64,000 bases of DNA from Brachionus manjavacas (Eukaryota > Rotifera > Eurotatoria > Ploima > Brachionidae), in the NCBI GenBank assembly GCA_019054805.1, contig JAHQIY010000004.1, forward strand, positions 1,178,001 to 1,242,000, given 5' to 3'. Below are positions 21,062 through 32,800 of the stretch, piece by piece. The notes beneath the pieces are model-generated. The model was not told where the DNA came from. It worked only from the letters and a program-made list of their open reading frames with translations, and did not search any database. Position 1 is the stretch's first letter. Every line of letters starts with the position of its first letter. The position numbers and the translations under genes are program-made.

Positions 21062-21219
21062 AAAAAAATTATTTAGATAATTAAAGAGTGAAATTTAATT
21101 AATATTTTTTTTTTCATTTTGGTTTAAGGTTTTGATTTATTATAAAGCCTTAAAAAAAATCGATGAAATTTTTTTTAAATTTTAAGTTTTAAAATAACTC
21201 TTTTTAGATAAAATTATGG

Positions 21220-21966
21220 AACAATTAGAATCGATATATTGTCCGTTCAAAAATTTGGATGAAGTTCTAATTTCTTGTGAAATTATGAATTAATTGGAAA
21301 AAAATGATATCTGTATTCAATTAAAAGCTATCAACCTCTTTCTTAAAAAACAATTTTCTTTGGATGAGCTTAAAATTTTTAGCCAAAAGAGAGTATTTCT
21401 AAAACACAGGTTTCCAACAGATTACTTTGAATTAGCATTAGTTTTAAAAAAAATTTTAAAAGATAATTATTAAAAAATTAAAATCGAAAAAATCCTTAAA
21501 ATCTATTCTTTTTATAAAATCTTGTCAAAGTTGTAAGATAGAATATTTTCCATCATATTACTTCAAAGACAATAGAAGATATTTCTATCGAAACGCAATT
21601 TTTACATTTTTCGATTTGAATTTATTGAAAATTTTAACAAACGATATAGTCTTTAAGCATTCATCCTTTGAAACTTTTACAGATGCATATAATTATTCTT
21701 TTCAACTCGGAATTCTCAGAAAAAATGAAAAAAGACACATGTTAGAAGAGAAGAGATTAATAGAAAGTTGGTTTTATTATCGATATTTGCTGGTTTTAAT
21801 TGAAATTGAAGACCCAAACCCAATTGAAGCTTTTCCATTAACTGATTTAGATATCAATCTTGAAAAATTGAACAAAAAGCTGTCTAAATATTTTATTCAA
21901 AAATGGAATGGTCAAGCGATTGACGTCGTAAAACGTCAAGAGCTTTGTAAAATTAGGGTTAATTAA
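21220..21966 (+). pseudogene. Cys-cluster ORF resembling KDZ-associated CxC domain
   Basis: The frame from about 21473 to 21966 reads without a stop for about 160 codons: SCQSCKIEYFPSYYFKDNRR, FTFFDLNLLKILTNDIVFKH, SSFETFTDAYNYSF, then IESWFYYRYLLVLIEIED and YFIQKWNGQAIDV. An upstream piece, 21216-21470 (MEQLESIYCPFKNLDEVLIS, FSLDELKIFSQKRVFLKHRF), is separated by stops. The CxxC plus the tyrosine-rich block and KW.G motif resemble the cysteine-cluster modules found N-terminal to KDZ transposases, as I recall them. No DDE domain follows before the inverted repeat array. Assignment tentative. Confidence 0.4.
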
Positions 21967-22149
21967 AGGGTTATTTTCGTTTAAACAAAATAAAAATAAA
22001 AGGAGCGTTAGGGAATTCGGGTTTTTTGAATTAAGGGAAAGATAGAAAAAATATTACCTCTTTTCTGTACAAAGAATTAATAATAAAAATTTTTAATTAA
22101 AATTTAAAAAAGGAATTCTATTATAAACAAAACTAAATATAAATTCTAA

Positions 22150-22440
22150 AATGTGAAAAAAGAACATCCTTTTTGACTAGAAAAAGTCAAAAAGTAAAAA
22201 AGTAAAAAGTACGTCTATTTAAAGGAGAACTTACTTTGAAATTTATAAAGTACAAAAAGAACATCTTTTTTGACTAGAAAAAGTCAGAAAGGATAAAAAG
22301 TACGTCTATTTTAGACAAAGACTTTGATTGAAAAATAAAAGGTACAAAAAGAACATCCTTTTTGAGTGTAAAAAGTCAAAAAGGATAAAAGGAATGTCTA
22401 TTATAAAGTAAAGTCAATTTTAAAAAAAACATCCTTCCGA
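22150..22440 (-). repeat. Inverted array of the roughly 100-bp repeat
   Basis: Three diverged units in opposite orientation to 17225-17930: read on the minus strand each has AGACGTACTTTTTATCC, CTTTTTCTAGTCAAAAAAG and GATGTTCTTTTTGTACTTT. Together with the left array they form long inverted ends around the NTPase and Cys-cluster genes. Confidence 0.8.
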
Positions 22441-22639
22441 ACTAGAGGGGATATCTTAGCCCCCTTTGTCAATAGGTCGATATTTTGAAGTACTTGTAAC
22501 CTTTGGATATTTGTTTTTCAAACTAGGTTCATAATAAAAAACCATAATCTATAATTGAACCTATGAGAGCATTATAGACCCCTTTTAAAGTTTTACCATT
22601 GAGTTTTCATGATTTATGGAACAGAATTTTGATAATATT

Positions 22640-22742
22640 TAGTCTATCTTGACACCTAGACCGGATAAACTCGACTTGAGACTTGAAGCTTCCGAGTAAG
22701 CCATCTCCGCTCGCTTGCTGTAGCCTATTATTATTATTATAT
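22640..22742 (+). repeat. LINE 3' UTR end with (ATT)n tail
   Basis: The string CTCGCTTGCTGTAGCC followed by TATTATTATTATTAT matches the end of the LINE at 39.6 kb (GTCTTGCTGTAGCTTTTTTATTAT) and the solo tail at 45.2 kb (CTGCTGTAGCTTTTATTATT). Confidence 0.65.
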
Positions 22743-23040
22743 TTCTTAAATATGAAGAATTATACTAAATCATCCGCAGATAATAAGGAGTAAGAATTGT
22801 TTTTTTGTCCTGTTTTGGTACGTCATTAATAAAAATTGAAAATAAAAGAGGGCTGATAACGGCACCCGGGGGACGCCAGTTGCTATTTCTCCACAAGTAG
22901 ATTCAAAATTATTCAATTTGATAAAAAACTTTCTATTGTGTAAGAAATTCTTTACCCATTCAAGAATATAGAGAGGGACTCCAGTTTTACAATCACGTGT
23001 CTTTGAATTATAAGAAGCTATCGCGGTTCATGGGTCTCCC
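22743..23040 (-). mobile_element. LINE reverse-transcriptase fragment
   Basis: The minus strand reads YILEWVKNFLHNRKFFIKLN, GEIATGVPRG then SALLFSIFINDVPKQ, and in a neighbouring frame YSLLSADDLV. These are the W...fL..R, GVP.G...SPLLFsifINDvp and ADD boxes of a non-LTR RT. Frame changes show it is dead. Confidence 0.8.
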
Positions 23041-23149
23041 GCAAGGGTTAAAAAAAGATTATAAAATTTTTTTATTCAGACAATCTAATTTATTTAATGA
23101 CCCAATGATCACATTTAGACCCAAGAAAATAATTTAAATCAAATACAAT

Positions 23150-23155
23150 TTTATT
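23150..23155 (-). promoter_or_regulatory. Polyadenylation signal AATAAA of TRPC gene A
   Basis: Canonical hexamer on the minus strand 28 bases past the stop codon at 23184. Confidence 0.5.
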
Positions 23156-23183
23156 TCATTAGTTTGACAGTGTTTTCCAAATA

Positions 23184-23813
23184 TCATAAAGGAGTTTTGA
23201 CTGAAGAAGTGTATTCGGACAAATAATCGGACCGTTCGGAATTCGACTCTTCTAAAATTCGTGACAAATGTGGTGAAAAAAATTTGCTATCATTTAGATC
23301 AAAATTCACTTTCACCGGGGACTTTGTCTGATTTAAATTGTCAATAAAATCACTTGGATTTGTTCTAGGCTTGTTTGCACTCAATTCGCTGTGATTATTG
23401 CTGCCACTTGCCACATTCTGCACAGAACTATTTATCTTGTTCAAATCAGCAACATCCTTTAAAAAAGAACTTGATCTCACCTGAATCTGGTTCGTATTCA
23501 CAAAGTCTTTTAGCTTGTTGATCGACTTTTCCTGATCAAAAACCTTCAGAAGACTTGAACTGCTCTTGTTTTCCTTTTCTTTTAGAGTGTTCAATTTGTT
23601 CTGCAGTAGCTCTTCAGCCAGAACTTGAACTCCATTGTTAATAATGAACATATTTCTGGCATTGTCTTCGCGTGTTTTTTTCAAGTCATTCATTATTTCA
23701 TACTTTATTTGCTGCAAATCAAGCTTAAATTCGTCAAAGTCATTTTGTCGCTGTTCATCCAAGTCACCCTGGTTGTGCATCAAGTAACGTTTTACAACCC
23801 GTTCCATTACAAT
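23184..23813 (-). CDS. TRPC A exon 6: C-terminal cytosolic tail
   Basis: Acceptor TTTTAG then [30 protein letters not shown], a helix [19 protein letters not shown], then Ser/Asn-rich tail ending SSVKTPL. An internal ATG looks like a start but is the third codon of the exon. Confidence 0.93.
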   Translation of the reverse strand: MVMERVVKRYLMHNQGDLDEQRQNDFDEFKLDLQQIKYEIMNDLKKTREDNARNMFIINNGVQVLAEELLQNKLNTLKEKENKSSSSLLKVFDQEKSINKLKDFVNTNQIQVRSSSFLKDVADLNKINSSVQNVASGSNNHSELSANKPRTNPSDFIDNLNQTKSPVKVNFDLNDSKFFSPHLSRILEESNSERSDYLSEYTSSVKTPL

Positions 23814-26800
23814 CTAAAAGCAAATAACAAAAAAATTTCCCAAAAAAGAAACCAAGTTTAATTATTTACACCATAGGTGAGCTTTTGAGAGCCATTTTGA
23901 CTATTTTCATTTTTAATCTGAATTTCGTTCTCAGCATTTTTCTTTTGAATTCCTTTAAAGCTGTTTTCTTTGGGTTTTTGAATTGAATTGTTTCGCCAAT
24001 TAGAATTTTGTGACTTGTTCTCATACACACTGGGCAGTTCGTCGAACTGAGTGTTCTTTTGTGACTTAGATTTTTCCAAAGCTTTTCTATCTTTAAATCG
24101 CTTCCAAAATTTTTTTATCTCAAAATAAGTTGTCAAAGGAGGGGGTATTAAGTTAAAGGGAGCTGGTAGAGTAAAACCTTCTTTGATGTAAGTCATATAA
24201 AGCATTGATCTAGCGAATTTCCACTCAGTGTCTGAATGATGAATTATTTTTTCGTAAGATTTTGTCATCATTGCGATCAGCATTGACATCAGAATTGTGA
24301 TTGATCCGACGTGAAAAAATGCATAGACTGCGTAGCCAATGGTCATGGTCATATAGTTTCCAAATGGGTCTATGCGCGCCACTTTTGAATCACCAATTAG
24401 GTAAATTGCGAAAAAGAGTGTTCTCAAGGCCCGGGTTAGCCTTAAAGTTTGAAAAAACTTAGGAATTCTGATTCATTTTTTTTAATTTTATTTTTTATTT
24501 GGTTTATTTTTTTGCTTTTTTAATAAAAAAATTCATAAAATTTAAAAAAAAAAGTACGACGCTTCAAATCAATTTAAAATAAAAAAAAATCGGCGTTTTT
24601 GTTGCAATCTTGTTACATTTAAACTAAAAAGATTTCATCAAGCATAAAAATCATTCAGCTGAATTCCTTTAATTTCTTTTTTTAATTTTTACGAGGATTT
24701 TTATTCAAAGAATTCCCTTCCTCAATTTAGAAATGGTTAGTGAAAACTCAAAGTGAATACTTTTACATTAATTATTTTTCAACAAATTCAGGGGCAAAGC
24801 TTTTTTTCTAACAGCACTTTTTTGGGTGCTTATTTAGTAGGCCGCTACAATAGCTAACTTAAAATTACTTAAATTTTCGTCTTTGAATCTTTGAAAAGTC
24901 TGTTTCTTATATGGTTTCTGTTATAAGATTATTTAACCAAGCGGCCGGCAATTTAAAAATATTTTATAATTTTTGAGTTTTTCAGTTTTTAAGCCTTGGC
25001 ACTGCAATGAACGTCTATAAATAAACGCTGCCCTAGTATTACCGGCAGCTTTCGAACTTTATTTTTATATTTTAATTGATTATTTAAGGAAAAATTTTAA
25101 ATTTTCAATATTTGAGATTTTCAAAAAGAACTATTTTCGATGAGGAATATTTTCATTTGAGAAAAATTGGTTTATGAATACTAGCAAAGATCAGCAAAGA
25201 GGCGATCGAAATTCATCGACTGTCTAAATAACATGAAAAAATGTGACGTAAAATTTTGCAAAAATTTTCATTAAAAGAACTAATAACATTATCATTATTA
25301 ATCCGCGCATGGCGTCTACTGATCAAATGAACGAAGCAGTTTAAGTTCTGGGGGTGGACTAGATGTCTATGGCCAATGAATAGGTTGGGCAATCAGAGAA
25401 AAAATTCACAAGTACACTATGGCATATAAACGGTTTTTATGAACCAATCCAGAACAATCGAAGCAATGAAAGCCGAGTTAGCTGAGGCTAAGAAGAACCC
25501 AACTGGTGAAATGGAAGTTTCGTTGAGTGCCATTATCAACGGCAAGAAACAGAGTGAACAGATGCAGCCCCTCAAAGCCAGTGTCAACAGGGAGATCAAC
25601 GAGGCGGCAAGGATTCAAAAAAATGTAGTTAAATCAGGAGTTGGCGTTGGAGAAGAGAAGAATGATGAAGAATAGATGAAGGCAGCATTGAAAGCTCTGA
25701 AATTAGATAGGAGCAAAACCGTTTAGCGCTTTAGGCCCATTAAAAGAAGCAGGAGCAACGAAAACAGGTCCAAAAAGGAGTTTGATATGATCGTGGTGAG
25801 TTCAATGAGGAATCCAGCAAGCAAACGGCGCTACACAACGCCAGGAACTTTCGAGACCCGGAGGAATAAAAGAATATATACATTAATCCAGACAACACCC
25901 CCACCGAGAGAGCACAAGAAGAACTTAAAACCGAACGAAACAAACTGAAAGACCTCTTAGGTGAAAGCAAGAGCTTATCTAAAAAGAGGCATCGCTACCT
26001 CATAAAACCTCAGAGTCATCCTAAAGCTGGCAAGAAATTTTATTGGGGCATCAGAGGAATGAGCTCCGGAAGCTCTATTTGATCGACTAATCGCATCTCA
26101 TCTACAAACAGCAAGGACACCCCCAATAAAACAACCAAATTTTTAAGCTCTATCTACTTAAGATCTACTTAAGATCTAAATGGATCAACTTCAGATCTCT
26201 ATCTACCTTTCAAAACTCCCCTTACGTAATTCTCATCACCGAGACATGGTTCAACGCCCTGAGCAATCGTAAATTGGAAAACTATAAGTTCTACTGCATG
26301 AACAGGGAAATGGCCCGAGGAGGAGGTGTAACTATCTGTGTGCGCTGTGACGTAGAGAGCTTCAAGGCCAGCCACGAGGTCCCTGTATCACTAGGAGCGA
26401 GCAGATATGGTGCAACGTCAAGATCAACGACGAAACTACTCTTATCGGGTGCATTTATAGATCAACAGGTGCATCGGCATTTCGAGTTTCCTGTGCAGCT
26501 CATTGTCATCAAAAAGTCTTTTAAAGGCCGAAGACTTCAACTTCCCTGAAATCAGCTGGAGCCAAGATGGGGGTTTCTGGTAAACAAAGAACGTAAAACC
26601 AGCCTGAAATTTTTGAGCATTCTAGGTAAGAACTTCATGTAAAAAGACGTCCATGTCCCCTATTACCGAATAATCAAGTCCTATACCGCTGCCTCCTTCA
26701 TGGCTATCCCAAACTAAGTGCCCATAGGCCGCAAGCGCCCCAATCTCAAAAACAAGGTGCAAACCAAAATGAAGTATAAAATCCAGTGTCGGATTGGATC

Positions 26801-29800
26801 AGCCCTTTGCTGTCTAAAGTTGAGTGCCGACTTCTCCTTGATCTGAAAGCAAGTCAAACTAGCTGTTGAAAATGCCATCTTTAATTCTGAAGCATCTCTA
26901 ATCCAACCATACGTTGTCATAAATTGCGCTGATGCCTTTTTGGAGACCCTCAGCGCTATCTTCACCAGTTCGTATTCCAATCGCAGGATCCCAGATGCTT
27001 CGAGACTCCTTAGGTCTGTCCTAGCTTCAAGATGAGCATCAGGAGTGCCCCTGGTAATCAGAGAACTATATCCTTGACGTCAATCCCCTGCAAGTTGAGG
27101 GCGCGAATGGTAAGAGACGTCACTATTGATCACCTCTACAGCTACAAGCCGTTTGTTCCGGAACAACACGGTTTGGTCCTGAGGAAGTCAGTAGTCACGA
27201 ATTTACTGCAGACGGTGGACAGCAAAGCAATCGATAGAGAATTTCACGCCCTATTGTTCCTCCTCGACTTGATCTAATAAAATATTAAATATTTTGGCAA
27301 AGAAAAATTTTTGTTCATTTTTCAATTTTCTCTTTTTGCATCTTAATTTACACATTTTTTTAACTCTTAAAGCTTTCAAATTTCAATTTAAAATAATTGC
27401 AAATATGCAATGCAATTAAATTGCGCTTCTAATCTTTAAAGGAGCTTGAATAAAACCACGAAAAATCTATTATTGAATATTTAAAAAGGAGAAGTGGGGG
27501 CTTTGCTTTCTTATGTCAAAATTTATATTTTCTTTTCTCAAATTGAGCGAGCATTAATAATTCTTCCTCTTCAATTAGTAAATATTTTATCTCATATTTT
27601 TTTACCAATTGATCATTTTCTACTAAGTTGTTAATAAACACAATATTCCTAAATTTTTAATACGTGAAAGAAGAATGGTTGATTTATTAAGAAAATCTTT
27701 TTTTCATTTCGTTTACTCTATGTATAAACAAAACTTAAATTAAAAAATTAATTAATTATATTAAAATTGAACAAAATAAGAATTTTTTAATTAAGTTTTG
27801 ATTGATTATATTTTGATAACATATTTATTATCAAAAGAGAATTTCTTTTTCTTAATAGATATACTTTTTAAATTGAAAATTTAAAATAAAGAAGAATTTT
27901 CAAGATTGGACCGATTCAAGACCTTAATTTATTTATATTTGTATTTAAAATAATCTAAGTATTTAATTAAAATTTTTTTGTGGGATAAAAAATTCAAAAT
28001 GGAAACAATCAAGACTTGACTTGAATTATTTTTTTTCTATTTAAATAATATATATAAAAAATTTAATTAATTTTCAGTAATAGGAAGATTGGTGGAATAT
28101 GAGCTATTTTTTGAAATGAGTTTTTGATAAATATTTTGGGAAGGCAAGTTTCGTATATAGCTTTTAAGTATAATTCACCATGAGAGATAAATAAAAGCCA
28201 ATAATTTACAAAATTTAATTCCGGAAATATTCTAAATCAAACTGTCACTGCTGAAAAAGAAAAATAATTCAACACTTACGATCCGAAACCAAGTTCAGCC
28301 TTGGTTAGGAAAGGATTTTCAGCCTCTTCTTCGTGATTGTACGGAGCAGATACTTCGACCTTTCTGCGTATTTCAGTATTGTAGTACAAATATAAATTGT
28401 TCAATGAGAACAAAAATGACGTAAAGACAATTATAAAAATGCAGATGAACTTAAAAATATCATTGATCATTTTTCCAAGTGTGATCTCGAGGGGACCAAG
28501 TTGCTGGCTAATGGGCAAAAAATAGCATAATCTAGCAAAAGCGATCACGTTTCCAATGGCAAAAAAGCCCTCAGACAAATTTATGGGATCAAATGATTGC
28601 CAGTAAAATCGATCTTTATTTTAAAATAAAATAGAAAAAATCTACAAAATTTTATTTTAAGCATTTACCACTGTTTAACCAATAAAATGTTTCATAGATG
28701 TTTTTCTGGGACTCTAGGTCTGTTTCATTTAAATTTCCCAATTCTAGCCAAAATTTTGAGCTCTCTATCTGTCTTAACTTGGACGCTACCAAAATCATAG
28801 TATGATACTTTAATCCATATGAAATGATGTACAGAACATTTAGCAGTGAATTGACAATATTAATAGGCGAATAAAGGTATTCGTAGATGCCAAGCTGGAA
28901 GAGCTTTTTAATTTCATGCCAAGTTTGACCAATAACCCAAATGGTGATCAGCAGGTCCAAATCACTCGGTCTGTAGGACCGAATGTAGAAATCACTAAAG
29001 TCTACCTGATGCACAAAGTCTATGTTTTCCACATATTCTGTGAAATTAGGAAAATAATTCGGGTATTTGTGTGAAAAGCGTTCCAGTTGTTTTTCCTCTT
29101 TTGCAAAACGCAAACTAGATGCGATCAACATGCAAATAAAAGACAAGTAGGAGGCAAAGTGGGAAATAAATTTGACGCATGGCAGACTCATTAATTTGCC
29201 TATCTTACACTTTGGATGGACTATGTAAATTATTGAGTTGACTGGTAGAAGTATGCAATGAATTAAGATGAAGCAAATTATAAAGATTGGGTTCATTTTG
29301 GATATCTTTCGCACTCCAGTGTACCATATTTCTACCAATTTTTGCTGACAATTTGAATGGGCTACAAACTTTTAAAAATTTATTTAGAAAATTATTAGCA
29401 TATTTTTTTAAATAGTTAAATAAAAGTTCATGATGTTAACAGAGTAACTTTAAAAACATTATAGTATAATTACTAGTGTTGGATACGGTCAAGACAAACC
29501 GGTCCAATACACGGACGGTTTTTTGCGGTCATTTGGCCGGTCAGCCAGGCGGTCTATTTTTTTGAACGCCAAAATAAACGGTCTAAAATATACGGGCGGT
29601 CAAAATACGGCCAAATTTTTGGGGGTTAGCCACTTAAATTTATATTTTTTTCGCAATAATATTTTTAATTTTTGAAAAAATAACTAATTAAAATGATAAA
29701 AAAAAATTAAAAAAAATTTTCTTCATTTATTTTAAAAAGTTTTTAAAGATTTTTATTCAAAATTTTACAAAAAATTTAGTGACCACCCGCCAAAAAGTTG

Positions 29801-32800
29801 GCCGGTTAAATGTCCGCTTGTACGGGTCCCAACACTAATATACCCATAATACCCATAGAATTTTAATAATACCCATATTAAAATTTTATAAGATCTTCAA
29901 CAGGATCTCTTAAAGATTCCCTTAAAAATTCCTATCCAAATCTTGAAAAAAATCCTATTAGATTTAGGACAATTTCTTGATCAAGTTCAGCGTCGGATCC
30001 TGCCAGTCCTAAACAGGAAAAAGGAGGATTTGCATTAAAAATAAATTGCATTTTATTTAAGATTATGTAAATAAGACAATAATTAAATTAGAGAATTTTT
30101 AAGAATTTAATTTTTTATTTTCAACCGACATCTTTTTATATAACAAATTCAAAATAAAATTAATTAGATATAAAAGAGATGGGAATTTTTTTATGGCTGC
30201 AATTAGTCCATATAATTTTATTTCTGGACTTAAATCAAAGATAAAAATTGAAAGTGCGAAAAAATATGAATCGTTATAAAAAGGTTTTTAATCGTAAAAA
30301 AACGTTTTTAATTTTTTGTTCTCATTAGACTTTTAAAGGTAATATAAGTGTTTTTATTATAAAAACGCTATGTTTTCCATTTTTTATCAATTGAGTATTT
30401 GTTTATATGCACCAAACAAAAGTAAATTATCACTTGTGTCAAAATTTTATAAGAAAACAAAGTTTTTCGTGTGTAGTCCGTTAGGTAAACTAATAAAAGT
30501 TCACCTGTTACTGGAACGATTCTTGTTCTCAGGTTTTATGAACTATTAGTTCACCTAATTTAAAAAAGCTAATGTAATGATAAAAAAAAGATAGAAAAAT
30601 AATTACATTGAAAATTTAAAGTTGGGCGGAGTAGGAAAATTTTGCGAAATAGATGAATCTATGTTTCCCAAAGTCAAACTCTTAAAGGGTGAACAATTTA
30701 TTTTAATTTTCTTTAATTTTTATTATTCATGCTGAAAGCCAAAGATTAAAGAAAAAAGCGCATTTAGTTATTTGGGATTATGGAAAGAGTAATACCAAGT
30801 CAACCAGATCATAGCAAATGCTATTTCTAAAGCTCCTCCAAAAAAAAAAAACCCTAAAAAACTGTTAACTAATTTTTATTTCAGTTTCGAGAATAAGGCA
30901 TTCTATTAAGTTTTGAGCTTTATTCAATTTTTTCGCATAATCTAAAAATCTTTCGTCTAATTCTATTTTGAACAAAAAAATTGGTTGAACCAATAGTTCA
31001 CAAAACCTGAGAACAAGAATGGAAAACAAAATATTTCGGATAATAAGTGAACTATGGTTCACCTAACCGACTAGATCCAGGTTTTTAATGATTAAAAATT
31101 TAATCAAAATGAATTATTTATCTATTTATTTTAATGCTCATTTCAATTATTTTTATTTATTTAATTTTATATTATTTGATTATATTTTTGGTTTTTTCAC
31201 ATGTTTCTAGTCTGAATGAGCATTTGCTCGGGAAAAATAAATAAATGAATTATTTAAAAATTAAATAAGAATTTCTAATAATTTTTTCAGATTTTAAAAT
31301 AAAAATTAAACTCATTCTATTTCAAGAGTTTAATTTCAAATATGAAAATGCTTGCAATGTTAACTTAAAATTATTTTTTTATTTGAGACTCAAAAAATAA
31401 TTTGAAACATCGCACTTTTTAAATGTTATTTCAACATAAAATACATTTTGTAATTCAAACAAAAAAAATTTAATCATATACAGTGCTGCTACGATACCTT
31501 GAATTCATGTATGGTAAATTCTGGTATATTCACGATATTTTACCATATTTACCGTAAAATATAGTAATCTAAAAAAGGTTATTTTTCGTTCAATAACGAT
31601 AATTATCGTACAATACCGATAATTATTGTAAAATTCAGTGAAAAAAATATTTCCAAAATTTCTCGAAAAAAACCGATTTTCATGAAAAAAATTTTTTTTT
31701 GAATTTTTGAAAAAGGAAAAAAATTAAAATTTGATTGAATTTTCTGACGAAAATTTACGTAAATTTCGGTAAATTTTTGTAAAACTGTATTTTTTTAATT
31801 TTTGAATAATTAAAATAATTTTTGTAATTCAATCAAATTTTAATTTTTTTTTCCTTTTTCAAAAATTCAAAAAAAAAATTTTTTTCATGAAAATCGTTTT
31901 TTTTCGAGAAATTTTGAATTTTTATTTTTTTCACTGAATTTTTCAATAATTATCGTTATTTTACGAAAAATACCCTTTTTTAGATTACCATATTTTAGGG
32001 TAAATATGGTAAAATATCGTGAATTTACCATAATTTACGTAAAATATGGTGAATTCAAGGTATCGTAGCAGCACTGTATAAATATAAATATTAAATAATA
32101 ATAAATATGCAATACATTTCAGTTTTTTTAAAAAATTTTCATCTCAAAAGACAAAAATATACTGGTAAAGAGTGAGATGAAACTAAACAAATTCTGTAAT
32201 AATTTTACATTGTGCGCATTTTTCAATAAGTTGTCTTATCAGTTGTCACATGTTCCTCAAATCAATTGGCGAAAAAAAAAGTAATTCTTTCTTTGGGCTT
32301 GACTTGAGACTTTAGGATCAACTCTGGTAGGAATACACTAGTTAGTTAATTGAGCTTGCAATTTATTAGTAGTAGTAGTAAGGGGTAGGCTACAAGTCGC
32401 GTTTTGCATCACACATCACACATCTTGCATTCAGGGTGATGCAAAACGCGATGGGTGACGACACCCTATGTGGTAGCCACTTGCCGTAATTAAGTTGCTT
32501 TTTTGTCAAGCTTGCTTTTGAAGTCGTTGGTACTTTTGGCGGTGGTGATGGAGTCGTTAAGATCGTTCCAGTCATTGACAATTCGGTTGCAGAAAAAGTT
32601 ATGTCGTTGATTACAGTTCTTCACCAATTCTCGTCTCAATCTCGCTCTACTATTGCCTCTTATTAATTTGTGTTTTTGAAAAAAATTTCTGTCCCATTCA
32701 AAATAGAAAAAATAGAAAAAAAACATTGAATTAATTTTTTTATGTTTTTATTTTAAGCTCTTAATTTAAAAAAGTGCCCAGTCAAAGTAAAAGAATGAAT

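Noticed and set aside
23625-23861. Plus-strand frame opposite the TRPC A tail
   Set aside because: Shadow of the host exon.
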